Below, piece after piece: positions 58,101 through 64,000 of a stretch of 64,000 nucleotides of DNA. A program made the translations under genes and the position numbers. The DNA is taken from positions 5,404,001-5,468,000 of the forward strand of contig OX365949.1 in assembly GCA_947247005.1 (NCBI GenBank), read 5' to 3'. Position 1 is the first letter of the stretch, and each line of letters begins with the position of its first letter. The notes under the pieces are model-generated. The model did no database searches, had not been told where the DNA came from, and saw only the letters and a program-made list of their open reading frames with translations. Source of the DNA: Spisula solida (Eukaryota; Mollusca; Bivalvia; Venerida; Mactridae).

Positions 58101-59795
58101 AAAATGTATTTCAGTTGTATTTTCTATTATTCATCGTCAAATAAAATCCTCTAAGGATCTTCTGATGAATTCCGTCATTGGACATAGACTTGCCAATATA
58201 GTTGTCAAGCGACCAAAGAACATCACTTTGGGGTATGCGTTCGTGCCAACGACAGGTAGATTGAACCTGTTGTAAATTCAATGGTTTAGTTCAACCTTAT
58301 ATATACAACTAACATGTGTATCTTGTAGAATAGCATATTTCAAATAATAATGAACGATTATTTCAGAATGGTCTCTAATGCTGTGTTATTTTGTTGCATA
58401 GCAACAATGTTACCCAGATTTTATCAATTTCTTCGACGCGGGTTCTTTTCGTTGCCATTGTGTTCTAAAACTAATCACTGATTTCACAATTTCTTTTCAA
58501 CAAGATTAGGAATATATCTCATGGGGCTCAGTAACCGTAATAGAAATAAAATACATAACTTCGCTCTTGAAAAAAATGATTCGTTCTTTTAGGTTTGGTA
58601 AAATAGTGGTTTAAATACCATCAGATAAATTGAAAAATTATATTTTCGTCAAATATATTTTAGTGGAACAAATTAAGTGGAATTAAGTTTATCTGATGTA
58701 TTAATGAATAATGAAATAAATGATAACTTTTTCAAATGTCAGATATAACTTTATGTTTCCATAGCAACGCAAACTTTTGTTCTACTAACAGCGCGAACGC
58801 ATGCCCTAGAGTAGTTGTCTTTGGTTGCTTGGCAACAAGAATCAAATTGTCATAACCAATATTGGTATTCGCCATATCATCAGTGAGATATCATATTTCA
58901 CGATAATGTTTAGAAAATATACGAACACTTTTTCCATAAATCAATATTCGTGTCCGTCTTACGTTGTCTAAACGAAACCGATTAAGAAAGAGCTGTGCAA
59001 ATATCAAATTATCAGCTAATCTGCTGCTAAATTAAAAAAAATCTTGTGTTGCATTTGGTATGCATTGGCATAATGTCGTTAGTCCTATTGGCAGCAACCA
59101 TAGTTGCAAGAATAACCTGGAAATGTTAGTCCTTTCCTATTCATGGTTATTGCTAAAAAATAACCACATTTATTTTAGCGAGATCTGTGCAATAGTAATA
59201 GGTCCCTTCTTAACTCATTTCTAACCGAACGTTTTGAGTCCGGCTGATCCGGTCAATACAGAACTTTATTGCATTCGATGACGTCACTTCGTCTTTCCTG
59301 TATGTATCTCCAAGGGCAAAGTTTACAAAAATGAAAGGCCAAGTGTATCTGATTAAATCGTGGAAATCCTGCTTCCGAAGTTTATATGATTGGTATAAAA
59401 CGCTACACGAAGGGTTGATGATCATACTGGCGAGATGTAGAGAGCTATTTCGAGGCGATTACGATGATGTTGACAAAAGTTGAGAGGCGCTAGAGATTTG
59501 TTTTTAAGCAGACTACAAAATCGGGTACTCATGTTTTATTTCAAGCTCTATCGATTGATTTAAATATTTATAGTATATAAACGTTGTGTGTGTATGGCAG
59601 TAGGTAATCGCCTACGTGTGGTATAAATACGTAGCATGCAGATGTCGACTCGGTTGGTTGTGCAGACCGTTTCCGGCACCGGGGTTGAACTGAAAGATTT
59701 AAAGCACACGGCCAGTCATCAAGTTGCATACTGAAATGCTATTTTGGTTGCATATCGTCCAAACTCAATACAGGCTATAGAGGAACTAGACCCTT
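55165..59795. other. Long non-coding stretch, no gene recognised
   Basis: No exon or known domain seen. Near 56125 lies a copy of the GCAGCACTCAACTTAACCAGC dispersed family, followed at about 56230-56460 by degenerate ~46-bp units with 'GAATG(C/A)(C/T)CTAGTTT(C/T)AGC'. The short open frames at 57.7 and 59.2 kb show no recognisable features. Confidence 0.4.
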
Positions 59796-60270
59796 GTTAT
59801 TCTGAATCAAAGCACTGAAAGCAGTGGCTGTTTACTCGACATTCAGAATCAAAGCACTGTATGCATTGGATATTTGCTCGACATGCTGAATCAAAGCACT
59901 GTTAGCAGTGTATGTTTGCTCGATATCCTGAATCAAAACACGGTAAGCAATGGCTGTTTGCTCGATATTCTGAATCAAAGCACTGTAAGCAGTGGCTTTT
60001 TGCTTGACATTCTGATTTAAATCAATGTAACTTGTAATCAATGTCTGCTTGCTCGACATTCTAAATCCAATCACTGTAAGCAATGATTGTTTTGGTCGAC
60101 ATTCTGTATAACAGCACTGTAAGCAATGTTGTTTCTCGACATCTTGAATCAAAGCGCTGTATGCTATGGCTGTTTGCTCGACATTCTGAATCAAAGCACT
60201 GTAAGTAGTGGGTGTGTACATATCGGCCATAGACCCACTAATAAATTCTGAATCAAAGCACTGTAAGCAT
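59796..60270 (+). repeat. ~42-bp minisatellite, about 10 diverged copies
   Basis: The core (A/T)TTCTGAATCAAAGCACTGTA is followed by AGCAGTGGCTGTTTGCTCGAC. Units of about 42 bp leave a 132-codon open frame on the minus strand with a 14-residue period. That frame is a by-product of the repeat. Confidence 0.88.
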
Positions 60271-63019
60271 TATATTATCGATGTACACACGGCAAGTTAA
60301 TAGAGCCTTTTTCATCTCTACTGTAAATCTTGTTTTGTTATCGTCTTGTGTGCAGTGTATACTTGTAATGCTTTGTACGACCCTTATTAATATATATATT
60401 AAACTAGAAAAAGGCCCTGGCCTTATTTATATTGTGCTATAGTTGGTATGTAGGGTCATTATAATACACACACTTTTAAATATGAAAGTACAGTCAGGCT
60501 GTTATAAATATTAAAATTGCCCAGCTTTAGTGGGTATATTTGTGTTTATTGCATGGTTAATTTGTTATTGGTTCGGCTAAATTGTAGACTCTATCCTTTA
60601 GCATTATGGAACCCGAAATGCACCCGAGCTACTGTATTTCAATTTGGTACAAGTACGTTGGTGGTGTTCAGTGTTCTCACTTTGGTTTTGAATGAGATAA
60701 ATAGAGTTAGCTATATTTTCTTTAGTGTTGTTATGTGGCACTTGGTGGGTATTTAATACCAATATGTCATTAGGTATTCAGTATATGCCCATCTAGTATA
60801 TTTTAGTTCTAGATGACATAGTGTCTAATTGTAGTCAAATCATATAAGTATTGTAGATCTACACGGGTATTGACTCATACACTTTTGCCTACATGCCCAG
60901 GTCATGCGGCCAAATTGGAGGTATTGGCCTAGGGTAACAGTTGAGCTTGGTCGACTTGTAAGTCTAATATGTATTGCTCGAATTTGGGGGAAATTTTTTC
61001 AGGTAAAAATTTTGTGGCGGAAATTCTAGCTTCAGAGCTTTAAAACTAGAACACAGTAGTATCATATAGTTCAAGTATTACTCGTAATATCGACTGTTGA
61101 TTAAATCAGTACTATATAGGTCTATTTTGTCGTACGTGTAAGTTAAGGCATCCCCTGTATTTATCGCACGTCAAAAAACTAAAGGGTCTTGAATCGCTCG
61201 TATAACATTATGTTAGGCGTTCTTGAGCTTCCCTTGTTCTTTGGCTAATACATCCTTGTTTTAGCACGGCAGTGATGCACGGTGATGCGGGTCATAGCTG
61301 CTAACATGGCGGCGCTGCAAGGTAGTGCTGGTAATAAGTTGCACGGTAGTGCGGGTAATAACATGCCAGCACTACACAGTATTGCCTGGTCTGTACAATT
61401 CAAGCAGTAAAGCGGGGGAATGCTTTAACTTACTTAATGAATTGAACATTTACATTTTGATAGCTCTGAGGCTGGGGTTTCTGTCAGAGCCACGAGTCAT
61501 GCCAAGACACATGCATGGCGGTTAGTCTTACGTAGCGGCCAAATACTTCCAAAAACTTAATTGACTCCTCAGTGCTTTCTTAGATGAACGCGATAGTGAT
61601 TGTGATATGATCATACATATGGTATAGTATTACTAGAAAAATCATGACTATAATAGCTTAAAGATCTAACTGTAGCCATTTAGGGTATCTCGGTAGATCT
61701 TAATTTTATTGTTCTTTGTGCGATCTGACTGCAGCCGCATGGTACCACAGCACGATGGCTGAGCGCAATACAGGTCCAACTACCATTTTTTCAGAAAATC
61801 ACTTTTTTGCATATTCTTATAAAGTAAAATCAAATACATGTTTTAGAAAAATATTAGGGGACAGATCCTATTTTTGACCCTTTTTATTGATAAAAAACAT
61901 ATTGGTCTATCTCAAAACGTTATATAACTTCAGCGCAATATAGGTCCAACTTGAGTTGGTCTCATATTGCGCTTAAAATCTTCATATCATATTCAACTTT
62001 TTGTCAGTTAGTCTTATATGCACAATTATTTTATTGCATTTTGTTGATAATTGGTAGCCCAATATTCCAATTACTGGTATAATGTGATTTTCTTCATAAC
62101 ATCAAGGATGATAGAGCAATAAAATATCACAATTTATGTGCATAATGTATAGAGGGTATACATTTTTGCTGCACATCTTTACGGGCATACAGTTTAAATT
62201 GTCATTTTAGTCTAATTAAAGCATATCAAGTGAAGGTATTAAGTCTATTCAATAATTTAAAATCATACTAAAGCAAAAGAATTACCAAAATGTTCGGACT
62301 CGGACATCTCATGGTCAAGTTCAAGCTATAGTAAATTGTTATGACAAATTTTCGTTTATCCAGGTTTCCTAACAATTGTTAAGTAGATCACATTATAGGA
62401 CAGCAGATTCTTCTAACCCGTTTTCCTGAACCATATCCTAACTAGCCAATACAAACTTACCCTTCTTCAAGGAACCAGCAACTTCTCCACATGTGGAGTA
62501 CAAAGATGCTTTTCGTTGAAGGGTATGACCTGCCCGGACCTGATATTGAACCTGTATCATTCAGATATTTTTGTGTTTTACTTATGTCCTTATAAACAAC
62601 ACAATATACTTTGTAACTTAATTATATTGTAACTCATGCTTTTGATTAAGTTCAAGCTATTTCATTAACAGAGGTAATTATTTAAAGTGAGCATTGCAAG
62701 ATTGCAATTATCAGTTTTATCTTTAAAGATTTTTTTCCAATAACTAAGTCATTCACAAATACGAAAGAAAAGTCTGTACATGCTTTGCATTAAATTAGTA
62801 AAAAATATTATTGTATGCTAGGTCATTAAAAATTATAAACAATTGGGTCAAATCTTATTTAAAAATTGTGAAATAAAAATCATTCTTTTGCGACATCCCA
62901 GAAGTTCTAAACCTGTGTCATACTTGAAAAAAACTACCAGACATTCAATCAGAAAAGTTCTACCAAATATCAACCTTAAACAACATCACCAAAATCCAAA
63001 CCTCTACTTTATCACAGTG
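60271..63019. other. Non-coding stretch with a small hairpin
   Basis: No gene recognised. GCGCAATA(C/T)AGGTCCAACT occurs at about 61763 and 61933. The second copy pairs with AGTTGGTCTCATATTGCGC right after it, forming a hairpin at 61932-61974. Confidence 0.4.
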
Positions 63020-64000
63020 ACCATCAATAAAACCTCTACCTGAAATACACTTTTCTACAACCAAACCTCTACCTATAACATACATGTCTATAACCAAACC
63101 TCTACCTAAAACATACCTGTCTACAATCAAACCTCTACCTTTAAGATACTTGTCTACAATCAAACATCTACCTATAAGATACTTGTCTACAATTAAACCT
63201 CTACCTATAAGATACTTGTCTACAACCAAACCTCTACCTATAAGATACTTGTCTACAATCAAACCTCTACCTATAAGATACTTGTCTACAACCAAACATC
63301 TACCTATAAGATACTTCTCTACAACCAAACCTCTACCTATTAGATACTTGTCTACAATCAAACATCTACCTATAAGATACTTGTCTACAACCAAACATCT
63401 ACCTATAAGATACTTGTCTACAACCAAACCTCTACATAGAAGATACTCGTCTACAACCAAACCTCTACCTAAAGCATACTTGTCTATAACCAAACCTCTA
63501 CCTAAAACATACAACCAAACCTCTACCTATAACATACATGTCTACAACCAAACCTCTACCTAAATCATACTTGTCTACAACCAAACCTCTACATAGAAGA
63601 TACTTGTCTACAACCAAACATCTACCTATAAGATACTTGTCTACAACCAAACCTCTACATAGAAGATACTCGTCTACAACCAAACCTCTACCTAAATCAT
63701 ACTTGTCTACAACCAAACCTCTACCTAAATCATACTTGTCTACAGCCAAACCTCTACCTAAAACATACAACCAAACCTCTACCTAAAACATACATGTCTA
63801 CAACCAAACCTCTACCTAAATCATACTTGTCTACAACCAAACCTCTACATAGAAGATACGTGTATACAACCAAACCTCTACCTAAAACATACATCTCTAC
63901 AACCAAACCTCTACCTATAACATACTTGTATACAACCAAACATCTACCTATAATATTCTTGTCTACAACCAAACCTCTACCTAAAGCATACTTGTCTACA
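63020..64000 (+). repeat. 33-bp minisatellite, about 29 copies, continues past the window end
   Basis: Units of the form CTACCTATAAGATACTTGTC + TACAACCAAAC(C/A)T repeat to the last base. Some units are shortened (near 63507 and 63770). Because 33 is a multiple of three and the unit lacks stops, frames of 160-185 codons are open on both strands. No start context, flanking exon or domain supports coding. Confidence 0.93.

Noticed and set aside
59832..60230. 132-codon minus-strand frame with a 14-residue period
   Set aside because: By-product of the 42-bp minisatellite; no domain, start context or flanking exon.
60517..60756. 79-codon frame with hydrophobic C-terminal half
   Set aside because: Hydrophobicity follows from T-rich sequence; no flanking exons or recognised family.

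Overview
This is animal nuclear DNA. Coding capacity sits in short exons bounded by GT/AG splice sites, most of the window is AT-rich non-coding sequence, and it is crowded with retrotransposon fragments, MITEs (short non-autonomous DNA transposons), tRNA-derived SINEs and minisatellites. The transporter sequences and the repeat style (LINE tails with a C-x2-C...H...C knuckle, tandem 'CTATCAAAGCTATTGCTTTGAAACTT'-type units, a Ngaro-like tyrosine-recombinase retrotransposon) fit a mollusc, most likely a bivalve. That assignment is an inference without a database search.

Layout. 1-4.7 kb: a decayed Ngaro/DIRS-type retrotransposon (gag, RT-RNase H, tyrosine recombinase, SGNH-hydrolase remnant), cut by a small DNA transposon at the last codons of the recombinase. 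5-11 kb: a repeat island with a 5'-truncated LINE between two 190-bp direct repeats, a 2.6-kb DNA transposon with GGGGGCG-rich inverted ends and a perfect 10-bp target duplication, and two further LINE tails. 13.8-19.9 kb: a five-exon gene for a 383-residue coiled-coil protein; its third intron carries a 2.2-kb minisatellite with higher-order structure. 22.3-28.4 kb: a 3.01-kb block repeated twice head to tail, apparently differing only in two homopolymer runs. 29.4-38.3 kb and 44.6-53.9 kb: two complete tandem paralogues of an SLC22-type (organic cation/anion transporter) gene, each with ten coding exons and the same splice phases. Their introns and flanks hold a hAT MITE, TA-flanked MITEs, foldback repeats, a young SINE with an 11-bp target duplication, LINE tails and several minisatellites. 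54-55.2 kb: a duplicated foldback unit rich in TGACGTCA octamers. 55-64 kb: no gene recognised; it ends in a 33-bp minisatellite that runs off the window.

The three host genes are all on the + strand. The two transporters clearly arose by local duplication: seven of ten coding exons have identical lengths and the other three differ by whole codons. I see no functional link between the coiled-coil gene and the transporters. No CRISPR array, operon, rRNA or convincing functional tRNA gene was seen.
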